Positions 26,253-35,080 of a stretch of 64,000 nt of DNA are shown here, in pieces. This DNA is from JBBPZK01 sp965219175 (GTDB taxonomy: Bacteria > Actinomycetota > Rubrobacteria > Rubrobacterales > Rubrobacteraceae). Both the position numbers and the translations under genes were made by a program. A model generated the notes under the pieces. It worked only from the letters and a program-made list of their open reading frames with translations. It was not told the origin of the DNA and made no database searches. Within the stretch, counting starts at the first letter, position 1; the number at the start of each line of letters is the position of its first letter. The stretch is from contig CBDCNI010000001.1 of the NCBI GenBank assembly GCA_965219175.1, forward strand, positions 1,178,001 to 1,242,000, written 5' to 3'.

Positions 26253-29200
26253 GTGACTTACAGGACGCGGACAGAATTATTGCAAGCTCCGCGCCGCATC
26301 CGGGCATACCTTGCCGCCACAAATGAGCATCCGGTTTTCCTACTTGCTTCGACCGAAGAGGATGCGGAGCGTTACGCCCGCGACGCGAATAGTTTCCTCG
26401 ATGGGGGAGTCGTTCACCTACCTTCGCGCGGTGTCGCCTACGGGGATGTCTTCGACCCTTCGGTGGTCCGGGTCGGGCGGCGGCAGCGGGCGCTCCACTC
26501 CCTGGAATCTGCGCGGGTGGTGGTCGCCGGACCGCTTGCTTTCATGGAGAAGACGCCTCTCTACGACCCGGTCTCACTCTCGGATGGAGAGGAGATCGAG
26601 CTGGATGAAGCCCTTGAGCGGTTGGTTTCTTTGGGCTACGAGCGGATGGATCGGGTCTCGCGTCCTGGAGAGTTCGCGGTGCGCGGTGGGATCGTGGACG
26701 TCTTCCCGAGCACCCGCCGCTCGCCGGTTCGGGTCGAGTGGTGGGGCGACGAAGTAGAGAGCGTCCGGGCGATCTCCCTAGCCACCCAGCGGATTGTCCG
26801 CGAACTCGAAGCCGTGACGGTCTACGCCGCCCGCGAAGGAGACCTGACGAGCCTCGCCGCCGCGAGCGAGGAAGACCTGCCGGAGGAAGCCCGCAGAGGA
26901 GTGCGCGTGCCGGGCCTGGACCGTTTGCTGCTCGACCTCGACCCGGTCTCTCCGCGAGACCTTGTCCCAAACGGCTTCGAGGTCTGGCGAGAGGAACCGC
27001 GGGAGCGCTTACCAGAAGAGTTGGACGGTTTCGTAGAGGCTCTTTACGCTACGGAGACGCCTGAGCCGGACCTGGAATTCACCGGCGGAGAGGATGGAAC
27101 GCCCGTCTCCGCGCCGCCGGTCGCCGCTTTCGCAAGCACCATCCGCGAGGCGGGCCGGAGGCTCGAAACTTTCGTAAACGACGGCCTCGCTGTCTTTATC
27201 GCGTGCGGCAGCGGCGGCGAAGCCCGGCGGACGGTCTACGCTTTCGGAGAGATAGGCCGCCGGGTTCGGGAAGCCGACCGGGTAGACGCGAGCCTTGCGC
27301 CCGGCATCTATGCGGTCCCCGGAGAGATAGAAGACGGTTTCACCTACCCGGAAGGCGGCGTCGCCGTCCTCCGGCGCGACTCACTCTTTGGCCGGCGGCG
27401 CGAGAAGAGCCGAAGGCCCGGCGGCAGGAGCCTCGCCTCGTTCGCGGACTTGAAGGCTGGAGACCTGGTGGTCCACGCTACGCAGGGCATCGGGCGCTTC
27501 GAGGGGTTGGTGGCGAAGGAGGCGCTCGGGGCGACGCGGGACTACATGCAGGTCAGCTACCGGGGCGGGGATACGCTCTTCGTCCCCTACGAGCAGATGG
27601 AGTTGCTCCACAAGTACGTCGGCGGCGAGGGAACGCGACTCGACAAACTCGGCGGCCAGACCTGGGCGCAGGTCACCGACAAGGTCCGGAAAAGGGTCAA
27701 GGCGCTCGCCGGGGAATTACTGCGGTTGCACGCGGTGAGGGCATCCGCGCCTGGGTTCGCTTTCCAGGAGGACGGGGAGTGGGAGCGGGAATTGGAGGAG
27801 AGTTTCCCGTATCAGGAGACCCCGGATCAGGCACAGGCAATCGCCGCTGTCAAAGCGGACATGCAGCGCCCGCACCCGATGGACCGTCTCGTCTGCGGCG
27901 ACGTAGGCTTCGGCAAGACCGAGGTCGCCGTCCGGGCGGCGTTCAAAGCGGCGCTCGCCGGCAAGCAGACCATGATGCTCGCCCCGACGACCATCCTCGT
28001 CCAGCAGCACTTGAAGACCTTCCAGGAGCGGCTCGGGAAGTTCGCCGTGCGGGTCGGAAGCCTCTCCCGCTTCTCGACCGCCGCCGAGCGTAAACAGACC
28101 TTAAAGGACTTCGAGTCCGGTGAGGTGGACGTCCTGATCGGGACGCACGCGCTGCTCGGCTCCGAGGTCGCGCCGAAGGACCTCGGGCTTCTCGTGGTGG
28201 ACGAAGAGCAGCGCTTCGGAGTCAAGCACAAAGAGCGCTTGAAAGAGTTCAAGGCGTCGGTGGACGTGCTGACGATGACGGCCACCCCGATCCCCCGGAC
28301 GATGCAGATGGGTCTCTCCTCTCTGCGCGACATCAGCGTAATAGAGACTGCCCCGGCCGGGCGTCGCAGCATCCTGACGCACGTCGGGCCTTACGAAGAG
28401 GACATGGTCGAGCGGGCCATCGAGCGGGAGGTTGGGCGCGGCGGGCAAATTTTCTTCGTCCACAACCGGGTCGAGAGCATAGACGGCGTGACCGAGCGGC
28501 TCGCCTCTCTCGTGCCGGGCGTCCGGTTCTTGACGGCCCACGGCCAGATGCCGGAGCGGGCGTTGGAAGAGGTGATGCGCGGTTTCCTGGCCGGGGAGGC
28601 GGACGTGCTCGTCACGACGACCATCGTCGAGAGCGGGCTGGACGTTGCGACGGCCAACACCCTGATCGTGGACCGGGCCGACGCGATGGGGCTGGCGCAA
28701 CTCTACCAACTGCGCGGTAGGATCGGGCGTTCCAGGGCGCAGGCTTACGCTTACCTCTTCGCCCCGCTCGGGGCGACCGTCGAGTCGCAGCGGCGTCTGG
28801 AGGCGTTGATGGACTTCACGGAGCTCGGCAGCGGATTCGCCATCGCGATGCGGGACCTGGAGATCCGGGGGGCCGGGAACTTACTCGGCGCGGAACAATC
28901 CGGCCAGATCGCCGCCGTCGGCTTCGAGATGTACCTCCAACTCCTCGAAGAGGCCGTCGCCCAGGCGAAGGGCCAGCCGGTCCAGGTGGAGCAGGAGCGG
29001 CCGGTAATAGTGGAGCTTTCTTTGGACGCCTACCTGCCGCCGGAGTACGTGCGGGATGAGATCGAACGCGTTGACTTGTACCGGCGTGCCTCCGGCGTCG
29101 CCACGCTCGCCGAAGTCGAGGACCTGGCCGAAGAGTTGGCCGACCGTTTCGGGGAGCCGCCGGAGCCCGCCTTGAACTTGCTCGGTCTCTCGCGGGTGAA

Positions 29201-29432
29201 GCTGCTCGGTCGAAAGGCCGGGGCGACCTCCGTGGGCTACCGTTCCGGCACGCTGACCGTGTACGGTGTGAAGCCGGACATAGCAACCGCCGCGCTGCTC
29301 CGGAAGGCTACCGGGGGCGTGGTGACAGTGCGCGAGGGACGGGCGACGGTGCGCGGTTCGGAGGAGCCACTCTCGCTCGCCGAGAAGACGCTGCGGGCGC
29401 TCGGTGGCGAGCCGGTTGCCCGGACGGCCTGA
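26253..29432 (+). CDS. mfd: Transcription-repair coupling factor Mfd
   Basis: A ~1059-residue superfamily 2 translocase. It has the UvrB-like N-terminal module (SRPGEFAVRGGIVDVFPST), the RNA-polymerase-interacting domain (DLVVHATQGIGRFEGL), the helicase core (GDVGFGKTEVAVRAAF, DEEQRFGVKHKE, TATPIPRTM, QLRGRIGRS) and the C-terminal domain. It removes stalled RNA polymerase at lesions and recruits UvrA. I chose GTG 26253; an upstream start at 26196 would add 19 unconserved residues and precede the promoter. The protein is slightly shorter than many Mfd proteins. Confidence 0.93.
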   Translation: MTYRTRTELLQAPRRIRAYLAATNEHPVFLLASTEEDAERYARDANSFLDGGVVHLPSRGVAYGDVFDPSVVRVGRRQRALHSLESARVVVAGPLAFMEKTPLYDPVSLSDGEEIELDEALERLVSLGYERMDRVSRPGEFAVRGGIVDVFPSTRRSPVRVEWWGDEVESVRAISLATQRIVRELEAVTVYAAREGDLTSLAAASEEDLPEEARRGVRVPGLDRLLLDLDPVSPRDLVPNGFEVWREEPRERLPEELDGFVEALYATETPEPDLEFTGGEDGTPVSAPPVAAFASTIREAGRRLETFVNDGLAVFIACGSGGEARRTVYAFGEIGRRVREADRVDASLAPGIYAVPGEIEDGFTYPEGGVAVLRRDSLFGRRREKSRRPGGRSLASFADLKAGDLVVHATQGIGRFEGLVAKEALGATRDYMQVSYRGGDTLFVPYEQMELLHKYVGGEGTRLDKLGGQTWAQVTDKVRKRVKALAGELLRLHAVRASAPGFAFQEDGEWERELEESFPYQETPDQAQAIAAVKADMQRPHPMDRLVCGDVGFGKTEVAVRAAFKAALAGKQTMMLAPTTILVQQHLKTFQERLGKFAVRVGSLSRFSTAAERKQTLKDFESGEVDVLIGTHALLGSEVAPKDLGLLVVDEEQRFGVKHKERLKEFKASVDVLTMTATPIPRTMQMGLSSLRDISVIETAPAGRRSILTHVGPYEEDMVERAIEREVGRGGQIFFVHNRVESIDGVTERLASLVPGVRFLTAHGQMPERALEEVMRGFLAGEADVLVTTTIVESGLDVATANTLIVDRADAMGLAQLYQLRGRIGRSRAQAYAYLFAPLGATVESQRRLEALMDFTELGSGFAIAMRDLEIRGAGNLLGAEQSGQIAAVGFEMYLQLLEEAVAQAKGQPVQVEQERPVIVELSLDAYLPPEYVRDEIERVDLYRRASGVATLAEVEDLAEELADRFGEPPEPALNLLGLSRVKLLGRKAGATSVGYRSGTLTVYGVKPDIATAALLRKATGGVVTVREGRATVRGSEEPLSLAEKTLRALGGEPVARTA

Positions 29433-29463
29433 GCCCCGCGTTGCCGGGGCGCCGGGAGCGCCG

Positions 29464-29472
29464 TGCTATAAT
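29464..29472 (+). promoter_or_regulatory. Extended -10 promoter of the foldase gene
   Basis: TGCTATAAT forms an extended -10 element 42 bases before the TTG start at 29514. A TTGCCG stands 20 bases upstream, too far for a standard -35, so the extended -10 is the main signal. Confidence 0.55.
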
Positions 29473-29513
29473 GCCGGGCGGTTTTGCCATTCAAAGAGTA
29501 AGGTTCTAGTCTT

Positions 29514-30596
29514 TTGAACATTTCTTCCTTCAGAAAAGTACTGTATTTGTGTCTGCTCGCTGTCGTCGCGCTCGTGGTGGTCGCGGGTTGCAAGCCGGCG
29601 CAGCAGAAGGCGAACGGCGATTCGGGGGCGAAAAAGGTCGCCGTCTTCAAGGGTGGTGAAGTTACCCAGGCGGAGTTGCAGCAGCAGATAGACGCGCTCG
29701 CCCAGCAGAGCCAGCAGGGTAAGATCTCCCCCGGTTCTCCGCAGTACAAGGCAGCCGCCGCCCAGGTGATGCCGCAGGTTGTCGGGCTCGAAATCTCGAA
29801 GGCTTACGCCAAAGAGAACGGGATAAAAGTCTCCCAGAAAGAGATCGACAAGGGAGTCCAGGATCAGATAGACCAGATAAAGCAGCAACTCGCCCAGCAG
29901 GCGCAAAGTCAAGGGCAGAACGTCAACGCGGATGAAGCTTACAAGCAAGCTCTACAGCAGGCCAACCTGACAGAGAAAGAGTTGAAAAAGCGGATCCGGG
30001 AGCAAATCCCGGAGAGCCTACTGGTCCAGAAGGTGCAGAAGAAGGTCGTCGGCGACGCCACGCCCTCCAAAAAAGAAATACAGGCTTTCTACGACAAGAA
30101 CAAGAAGCAATTCCAGGTCCCCGAGCAGCGCTGCACCCGCCACATCCTGTTCGATAAGGACCAGAAGAAGCTGGCCGAGGGTACGAAGAAGAAGCTCCAG
30201 AAGGACAGCTCGCAGTTCGGGGAACTGGCGAAGAAATATTCCAAAGATCCCGGCAGCGGCGCCAAGGGCGGGGACCTCGGGTGTCTCACGAGCGGCGACC
30301 AGTTGGTGCCGGAGTTCAAGGATGCGGTCTTCAAGGCCAAACAGGGTGAGATAGTCGGGCCGGTCAAGACCCAGTTCGGGTATCACCTGATCGAGGTGAC
30401 CGATATCAAGAAGGCAAAGACCGAGCCGCTGGACAAGGTCTCGCCGCAGATAAAGGCGCAACTCTCCGGCCAGGAGCAAGCGAAGAAGTTCGAGGCCTGG
30501 ATCGAGAAACAGAAAAAACAGCGCAACCTCAAGTACCTGAACGGCTACGCGCCGCCGAAGGCGGGTACTACTTCCGGTGGCACGACCGGAAGATAG
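29514..30596 (+). CDS. Peptidyl-prolyl isomerase lipoprotein (PrsA/SurA-like)
   Basis: A 360-residue lipoprotein with a lipobox ending VVVAGC (Cys ~26), a SurA-N-like helical region rich in Gln and Lys, and a parvulin domain (~200-300: CTRHILF, FGELAKKYSKDPGSGAKGGDLG, FGYHLIEVTD). It should assist folding of secreted proteins on the outer face of the membrane. TTG start. It lies 81 bases after mfd and 82 before eno. Confidence 0.88.
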   Translation: MNISSFRKVLYLCLLAVVALVVVAGCKPAQQKANGDSGAKKVAVFKGGEVTQAELQQQIDALAQQSQQGKISPGSPQYKAAAAQVMPQVVGLEISKAYAKENGIKVSQKEIDKGVQDQIDQIKQQLAQQAQSQGQNVNADEAYKQALQQANLTEKELKKRIREQIPESLLVQKVQKKVVGDATPSKKEIQAFYDKNKKQFQVPEQRCTRHILFDKDQKKLAEGTKKKLQKDSSQFGELAKKYSKDPGSGAKGGDLGCLTSGDQLVPEFKDAVFKAKQGEIVGPVKTQFGYHLIEVTDIKKAKTEPLDKVSPQIKAQLSGQEQAKKFEAWIEKQKKQRNLKYLNGYAPPKAGTTSGGTTGR

Positions 30597-30678
30597 CGGC
30601 TGGCAACGAGCCGCGTTAGGGCGTAGAGTTACAGGGTAAAACTTATACGTTCGTAAATAAATAGGGAGGATAAATCCG

Positions 30679-31977
30679 ATGACGGAGATCGTTGCGGTCC
30701 ACGGACGGGAGATCCTGGACTCAAGGGGCAACCCCACGGTAGAAGTCGAGCTCGCCACCGCGAGCGGCTTTGTAGGGAGAGCTTCCGTGCCATCCGGTGC
30801 TTCTACCGGCCAGAACGAGGCCGTAGAACTAAGAGACGGAGATAAGAACCGCTACGGCGGCAAGGGTACTCTAAAGGCCGTCGAGAACGTGGATGGGGAA
30901 TTGGCGGAGACCGTACTCGGGATGGACGCGACCGACCAACGGGCGTTGGACCTCGCCATGATCTCCGCAGACGGTACGGACAACAAGGGCCGTCTCGGGG
31001 CCAACGCGATGCTCGGGGTCTCTCTGGCGGCTGCGAAAGCGGCTGCCGAGTCGGCGGCTCTGCCGCTCTACCGCTACCTCGGCGGGGCTGGGGCGTATAC
31101 GCTGCCGGTCCCGTGCTGCAACATCATGAACGGCGGGGCGCACGCGTCGAACAACGTAGATTTCCAGGAGTTCATGGTCGTGCCGGCCGGTTTCGAGAGC
31201 TTCTCGGAGGCGCTCCGGTCGGTGGCGGAGATCTACCAGTCTCTGAAGAAACTGCTCGGGGAGCGCAAGCTCTCGGGCGGCATCGGGGACGAGGGTGGTT
31301 TCGCGCCGGACCTGGACGACAACCGCGAGGCGCTCGCCTTGATCTCCGAAGCCGTGGAGCGGAGCGGATACTCCCTCGGAGACCAGATCTTCTTCGCCCT
31401 GGATCCTGCCGCCTCGGAGTTCTACGAAGAAGGCTCCTACAACCTCGCCGGTGAAGGAAAGACCCTCAGCCGCGAGGAGATGGTCGAATACTACGCCCGC
31501 CTCGTGGACGAGTACCCGATCCTCAGCCTCGAAGATGGTCTCGACGAGGATGACTGGGAAGGATGGTCCATGCTCACCCAAGAGCTAGGAGACAAGGTTC
31601 AGCTAGTCGGGGACGACCTGTTCGTGACCAACCCGAAGATCCTGGGTCGCGGCATAGACGAGGGTGTAGCGAACTCCATTTTGGTGAAGGTCAACCAGAT
31701 CGGCACGCTCACCGAGACGTTCGAGACGATGGACCTTGCCCACAAATCCGGCTACACGACGATAGTAAGCCATCGAAGCGGCGAGACGGAGGACGCGACG
31801 ATCTCCGACCTCGCGGTCGCCGTAAACGCCGGACAGATAAAGACCGGCGCCCCCGCGCGCACCGACCGGGTCGCCAAGTACAATCAGCTTTTGAGGATAG
31901 AAGAGGCGCTCGGCGCGACGGGACGCTATCCTGGACGGGCTGCGTTCAACCCGAGGCTCGGCCGGGAGGGGAGGTAG
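30679..31977 (+). CDS. eno: Enolase
   Basis: A 432-residue enolase with DSRGNPTVEVEL at the N-terminus, the loop VPSGASTGQNEAVELRD, catalytic GDEGGFAPDL, metal ligands around SLEDGLDEDDW and the signature LVKVNQIGTLTET with SHRSGETED. It converts 2-phosphoglycerate to phosphoenolpyruvate. ATG start after AGGGAGGA. pyk follows after 3 bases, linking two successive glycolytic steps. Confidence 0.97.
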   Translation: MTEIVAVHGREILDSRGNPTVEVELATASGFVGRASVPSGASTGQNEAVELRDGDKNRYGGKGTLKAVENVDGELAETVLGMDATDQRALDLAMISADGTDNKGRLGANAMLGVSLAAAKAAAESAALPLYRYLGGAGAYTLPVPCCNIMNGGAHASNNVDFQEFMVVPAGFESFSEALRSVAEIYQSLKKLLGERKLSGGIGDEGGFAPDLDDNREALALISEAVERSGYSLGDQIFFALDPAASEFYEEGSYNLAGEGKTLSREEMVEYYARLVDEYPILSLEDGLDEDDWEGWSMLTQELGDKVQLVGDDLFVTNPKILGRGIDEGVANSILVKVNQIGTLTETFETMDLAHKSGYTTIVSHRSGETEDATISDLAVAVNAGQIKTGAPARTDRVAKYNQLLRIEEALGATGRYPGRAAFNPRLGREGR

Positions 31978-31980
31978 AGT

Positions 31981-33408
31981 ATGCGCCGGACCAAGATCGT
32001 CTCTACTCTAGGACCCGCGACTTCCTCCGAGGAGGCGATCGGTAAGCTCGTGGAGGCAGGGGTGGACGTTACGCGGCTCAACTTCAGCCACGGCGAGCAT
32101 AGCGTACACCTGAAGAACGCCCAGCTAGTCCGGGCGGCGGCGAAGGAGCAGGGCCGCAACGTTGCGATACTGCAAGACATCCAAGGGCCGAAGATAAGGA
32201 CCGGTGAGGTCGAGGGCGGCACTGAATTGGTCGAAGGGAGCAGCGTCGTCATCGTGCCGGGCGGCGATTTCGTCGGGGACGCGAGCCGCCTCCCGACTTC
32301 TTACGAGAAGCTCGCCGAGGACGTGGAGCCAGGGCATCGGCTCCTGATAGACGACGGCCTGGTCGGCCTGGAGGTCGAGAGCGTCGATAACGGCGAGGTA
32401 ACCTGCAAGGTCATAGAGGGCGGTCCGGTCTCTTCTCACAAGGGCCTCAACTTCCCGGACTCTTCTCTCTCCATAAGAGGTCTGACGCCGAAGGACTTGG
32501 AGGATTTGCGCTTCGGGATGGAGGAGTTGAAGCCGGAGTGGGTCGCGGTTTCGTTCGTGCGTAGCGGGGATGAAGTGCGGGAGGTGAAAGAGCGGATCAA
32601 GGAGTTCGGGGGCGACGTTCCGCTCATCTCGAAGATAGAGAAGCACGAGGCCATAGAAGACATCGAGGACATCATCCAGGCTTCTGATGGGATCATGGTC
32701 GCGAGGGGAGACCTGGCGGTCGAGCTATCGGCTGAACGGGTGCCGATAGAGCAGAAGCGCATGATCGCGCGTTGTCGCAGGCTCGGCAAACCGGTCATAG
32801 TGGCGACCCAGATGCTCGATTCGATGATCCGGAACCCGCGCCCGACCCGCGCCGAGGTCTCGGACGTCGCCAACGCCATCTTCGACCGGACGGACGCGGT
32901 AATGTTGAGCGGTGAGACGGCCGTCGGGCGCTACCCGTTGCAGAGCGTGATGCAGATGGACCGCATCTGCCAGGCGTCCGAGGGTGCCATAGACTACGGT
33001 CGTGACATAAGCGCCTCCGCGTCCTGGGGGCGGGGCGATCGCTACGACGCTGTTACACACGCCGCTTGTGAGCTCGCCGAAGGTCTCGAAGCGGAGGCGA
33101 TACTGACCTCGACCCAGACGGGACTCTCGTGTATAAGGGTGGCCCGGTTCCGGCCGCCGAACAAGATACTGGCCGTTACGCCTGTAGACCATACGGTTGG
33201 GATGCTCGCGCTTGTGTGGGGCGTTGTCGCCCTGCCGGGTGAGCAGGCCGGCACCATGGAGGAGCGCTTCGACGGGGCCATCAAGGCTGCCGAGGGGGCC
33301 GGAGAAATAAAAGATGGTGACGAGATCGTCCTGACCGGCGGCACCAAAGGCTCCCTACCCGGCTCGACCAACCTGCTCCAGATCTACACGGTGGGCGAGG
33401 ACCAGTGA
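31981..33408 (+). CDS. pyk: Pyruvate kinase
   Basis: A 475-residue enzyme: RRTKIVSTLGPATSS, NFSHGEHSVH, the active-site block ISKIEKHEAIEDIEDIIQASDGIMVARGDLAVEL and MLSGETAVGRYPLQSV, plus a C-terminal regulatory domain (TQTGLSCIRVARFRP). It converts PEP and ADP to pyruvate and ATP. Its stop overlaps the GTG of the FtsB-like gene. Confidence 0.97.
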   Translation: MRRTKIVSTLGPATSSEEAIGKLVEAGVDVTRLNFSHGEHSVHLKNAQLVRAAAKEQGRNVAILQDIQGPKIRTGEVEGGTELVEGSSVVIVPGGDFVGDASRLPTSYEKLAEDVEPGHRLLIDDGLVGLEVESVDNGEVTCKVIEGGPVSSHKGLNFPDSSLSIRGLTPKDLEDLRFGMEELKPEWVAVSFVRSGDEVREVKERIKEFGGDVPLISKIEKHEAIEDIEDIIQASDGIMVARGDLAVELSAERVPIEQKRMIARCRRLGKPVIVATQMLDSMIRNPRPTRAEVSDVANAIFDRTDAVMLSGETAVGRYPLQSVMQMDRICQASEGAIDYGRDISASASWGRGDRYDAVTHAACELAEGLEAEAILTSTQTGLSCIRVARFRPPNKILAVTPVDHTVGMLALVWGVVALPGEQAGTMEERFDGAIKAAEGAGEIKDGDEIVLTGGTKGSLPGSTNLLQIYTVGEDQ

Positions 33409-33716
33409 AAAAAGCCCGGCGCAGGGGGTTACATCCTCTCGCCGTAGCCCTCTACGCCGCGCTTATCGTCGTGTTGCTCACGTCCTACGTGAGCCCGCTG
33501 CGTCAAATCTCCGCTTCGAGGGATGAAATACCAAAGCTGGAACAGAGCCTCCAGAAAGTCGAAAATCACAACGCAGACCAGACCCGGCTCGCGAAAGACC
33601 TCAAGACTCCGGCCGGCATAGAACGGGCCGCTCGTCACCGCTACGGCATGATAAAGCCTGGAGAGAAAGTCTACATTATCAAAGACGCTCAAAAGGGAGC
33701 CCGTGGACGACCGTGA
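33405..33716 (+). CDS. FtsB/DivIC-family septum formation protein
   Basis: A 103-residue bitopic protein: short basic cytoplasmic tail, one membrane helix (~13-30), then a coiled coil (DEIPKLEQSLQKVE) and the family-typical ending ERAARHRYGMIKPGEKVYII. It would act with FtsL/FtsQ partners in the divisome. It overlaps pyk by four bases (GTGA) and overlaps the next gene by 14 bases. Confidence 0.87.
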   Translation: MKKARRRGLHPLAVALYAALIVVLLTSYVSPLRQISASRDEIPKLEQSLQKVENHNADQTRLAKDLKTPAGIERAARHRYGMIKPGEKVYIIKDAQKGARGRP

Positions 33717-34122
33717 GGTCGTGGCCCGTCAGCTCGGCCGCGAACCCAAGCCATTCCGGGTCGCCGCCCGCTGTCCCTTCGGGTCGCCGAGCGTAATAGA
33801 AAACGAGCAGCGGCTGCGAATGCCGACGACGTTCTGGATCACCTGCCCCTCCCTAGACACCGCGATCGCCCGCATCGAATCGACCGGCGGCGTCCGGCAA
33901 TCCCAACAAGACGTGGGAGAAGAGACAGTCGAGGCCATCCACGAACAGCACCGGCTGCAATTCGGCACCCGCGTGGCAGGCGTCCGCGAGGGCGGCTACG
34001 TCAAATGTCTCCACGCCTTCACCGCCCTCCACCTCTCCGGCGCCATCCCGAACCCCGTTGCCAAATGGACCCTTGAGCGCCTGGAGAAGACCTACCCGAA
34101 AAACGCCTGCTGCTCGCGTTAA
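33703..34122 (+). CDS. DUF501 family protein
   Basis: A 139-residue protein matching DUF501: QLGREPKPFRVAARCPFG, PTTFWITCPSL, the HEQHRLQFGTRVAGVREGGYVKCLHAFTALHLSG block and C-terminal cysteines. The function is unknown. It commonly follows eno and ftsB in actinobacteria, and that order is seen here. GTG start overlapping the FtsB-like gene. Confidence 0.87.
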   Translation: MDDREVVARQLGREPKPFRVAARCPFGSPSVIENEQRLRMPTTFWITCPSLDTAIARIESTGGVRQSQQDVGEETVEAIHEQHRLQFGTRVAGVREGGYVKCLHAFTALHLSGAIPNPVAKWTLERLEKTYPKNACCSR

Positions 34123-34143
34123 GGTCCGGATCGGAAAAAGCGC

Positions 34144-34152
34144 TGTTATACT
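34144..34152 (+). promoter_or_regulatory. Extended -10 promoter before the UAA-anticodon tRNA
   Basis: TGTTATACT forms an extended -10 element whose end is 13 bases before the tRNA. No convincing -35 is seen. Confidence 0.45.
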
Positions 34153-34164
34153 CCGGGGCAACCT

Positions 34165-34237
34165 GGGGGCGTAGCCCAACGGCAGAGGCAGAGGACTTAA
34201 AATCCTTCCAGTGTGGGTTCGAGTCCCACCGCCCCTA
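34165..34237 (+). tRNA. tRNA with anticodon TAA (Leu) but a class I, short variable loop
   Basis: The 73-base sequence folds fully. The acceptor stem GGGGGCG pairs with CGCCCCT (closing G-U). The D-arm GCC-CAACGGCAGA-GGC resembles that of tRNA-Leu. The anticodon stem GAGGA/TCCTT carries loop CTTAAAA with anticodon TAA, and the T-arm is GTGGG-TTCGAGT-CCCAC. The variable region is only CCAGT (5 bases), whereas tRNA-Leu normally has a long variable arm. Discriminator A fits Leu. The CCA end is not encoded. It is a real tRNA by structure, but its charging identity is unclear. Confidence 0.85.
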
Positions 34238-34310
34238 CTGCACGAGGTCTGTGAAACTCCATCGACTTCTCGGACCCTACCAATGCCGACTTAGAACAGG
34301 AGGCTCGTAG

Positions 34311-34655
34311 ATGCGCGCGATAGCGGAAGAGGTTCGGCAAGATTTTGAGGCCGCCGGCTGGACGACGGGCGATCCCATCAGCGAAGAGGAAGCGGAGCGG
34401 CTGGAGATGGTGGTTCGTGCCGAAGCAGGGAGATATGCCATAGTCGCCCACCGGTCGGTGATGGTGCTCGAAAAACCGACCTTTGAGCTTGTGGACACGG
34501 AATCTGAGACCGTGATCTGGGTGCGCGAGGTTCCGAGCCCCCAGCGGGCTGCGGAACTTCTCGCTAGGCATGGCCTCCCGGCGCATCAGGCGGATACGAC
34601 GGACCCGGTTACTGCTCCGCTTCCGCCTCTGGTGCCGGAGAAAGAAGAGCGGTAA
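34311..34655 (+). CDS. Hypothetical protein, 114 residues
   Basis: ATG 34311 follows a good AGGAGG site. The protein is acidic, with a helical N-terminus (EEVRQDFEAAGW), a central beta-rich part (RYAIVAHRSVMVLEKPTFELVD) and a Pro-rich tail (VTAPLPPLVPEKEER). No membrane segment and no domain I recognise. It lies alone between the tRNA and the next small gene. Confidence 0.65.
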   Translation: MRAIAEEVRQDFEAAGWTTGDPISEEEAERLEMVVRAEAGRYAIVAHRSVMVLEKPTFELVDTESETVIWVREVPSPQRAAELLARHGLPAHQADTTDPVTAPLPPLVPEKEER

Positions 34656-34690
34656 AAGAGCGGAGGGTTTCGCCTGGCCGCGATAGTAGA

Positions 34691-34696
34691 TATAAT
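34691..34696 (+). promoter_or_regulatory. -10 element for the small membrane gene
   Basis: A perfect TATAAT, 35 bases before the ATG at 34732. The -35 (TTTCGC) is weak. Confidence 0.45.
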
Positions 34697-34731
34697 CAAG
34701 ACTTGGGAAAGTCGGAGGAGGTGAATTCCGA

Positions 34732-35013
34732 ATGACTAACTTGAAGAAGCTCAGGGAAGATGGATGGAAGCAGTTGTCCAGGGGAGCCGCGCTTTGCGGA
34801 GTTCCAGTCGTAAGTTTTAGCTCGGGTAGCTTTACCGGCAGCTCCACCATTGACAGCGTTGTACCCCTGATCGTCTTGCTCGGAGCGTTCCTGATGGCCG
34901 GGGTGTGGATGTTCCGTCGGTGGGGAAGCTCTCCAGAGGCGCAAGACACGTTCGAGCACTCTCCGGGTGTAGCAACGAGCACGAATGGGGATCAAAAGCC
35001 GGCGAACGCTTAG
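34732..35013 (+). CDS. Small single-pass membrane protein, 93 residues
   Basis: ATG with a strong GGAGGAGGTGA site upstream. An N-terminal basic segment is followed by a weakly hydrophobic Ser-rich part (~20-40), one clear membrane helix (VVPLIVLLGAFLMAGVWMF, ~43-61), then a polar C-terminal tail. No family recognised. A strong terminator follows after 12 bases, so it appears to be a single-gene transcript. Confidence 0.65.
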   Translation: MTNLKKLREDGWKQLSRGAALCGVPVVSFSSGSFTGSSTIDSVVPLIVLLGAFLMAGVWMFRRWGSSPEAQDTFEHSPGVATSTNGDQKPANA

Positions 35014-35025
35014 CCGGATTCAGAC

Positions 35026-35063
35026 AAAAGGGCCGAAGGAAAGAAACTTCTTCTGGCCCTTTT
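35026..35063. terminator. Bidirectional intrinsic terminator
   Basis: AAAAGGGCC pairs with GGCCCTTTT around a loop with further GAAG/CTTC pairing. T runs flank it on both strands, so it can end both the small membrane gene and the convergent minus-strand membrane gene. Confidence 0.85.
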
Positions 35064-35080
35064 ACACGTTATATCGGGTT

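Noticed and set aside
27203..28093. 296-residue frame inside mfd
   Set aside because: It is the +1 shadow of the helicase region with Arg/Gly-rich composition.
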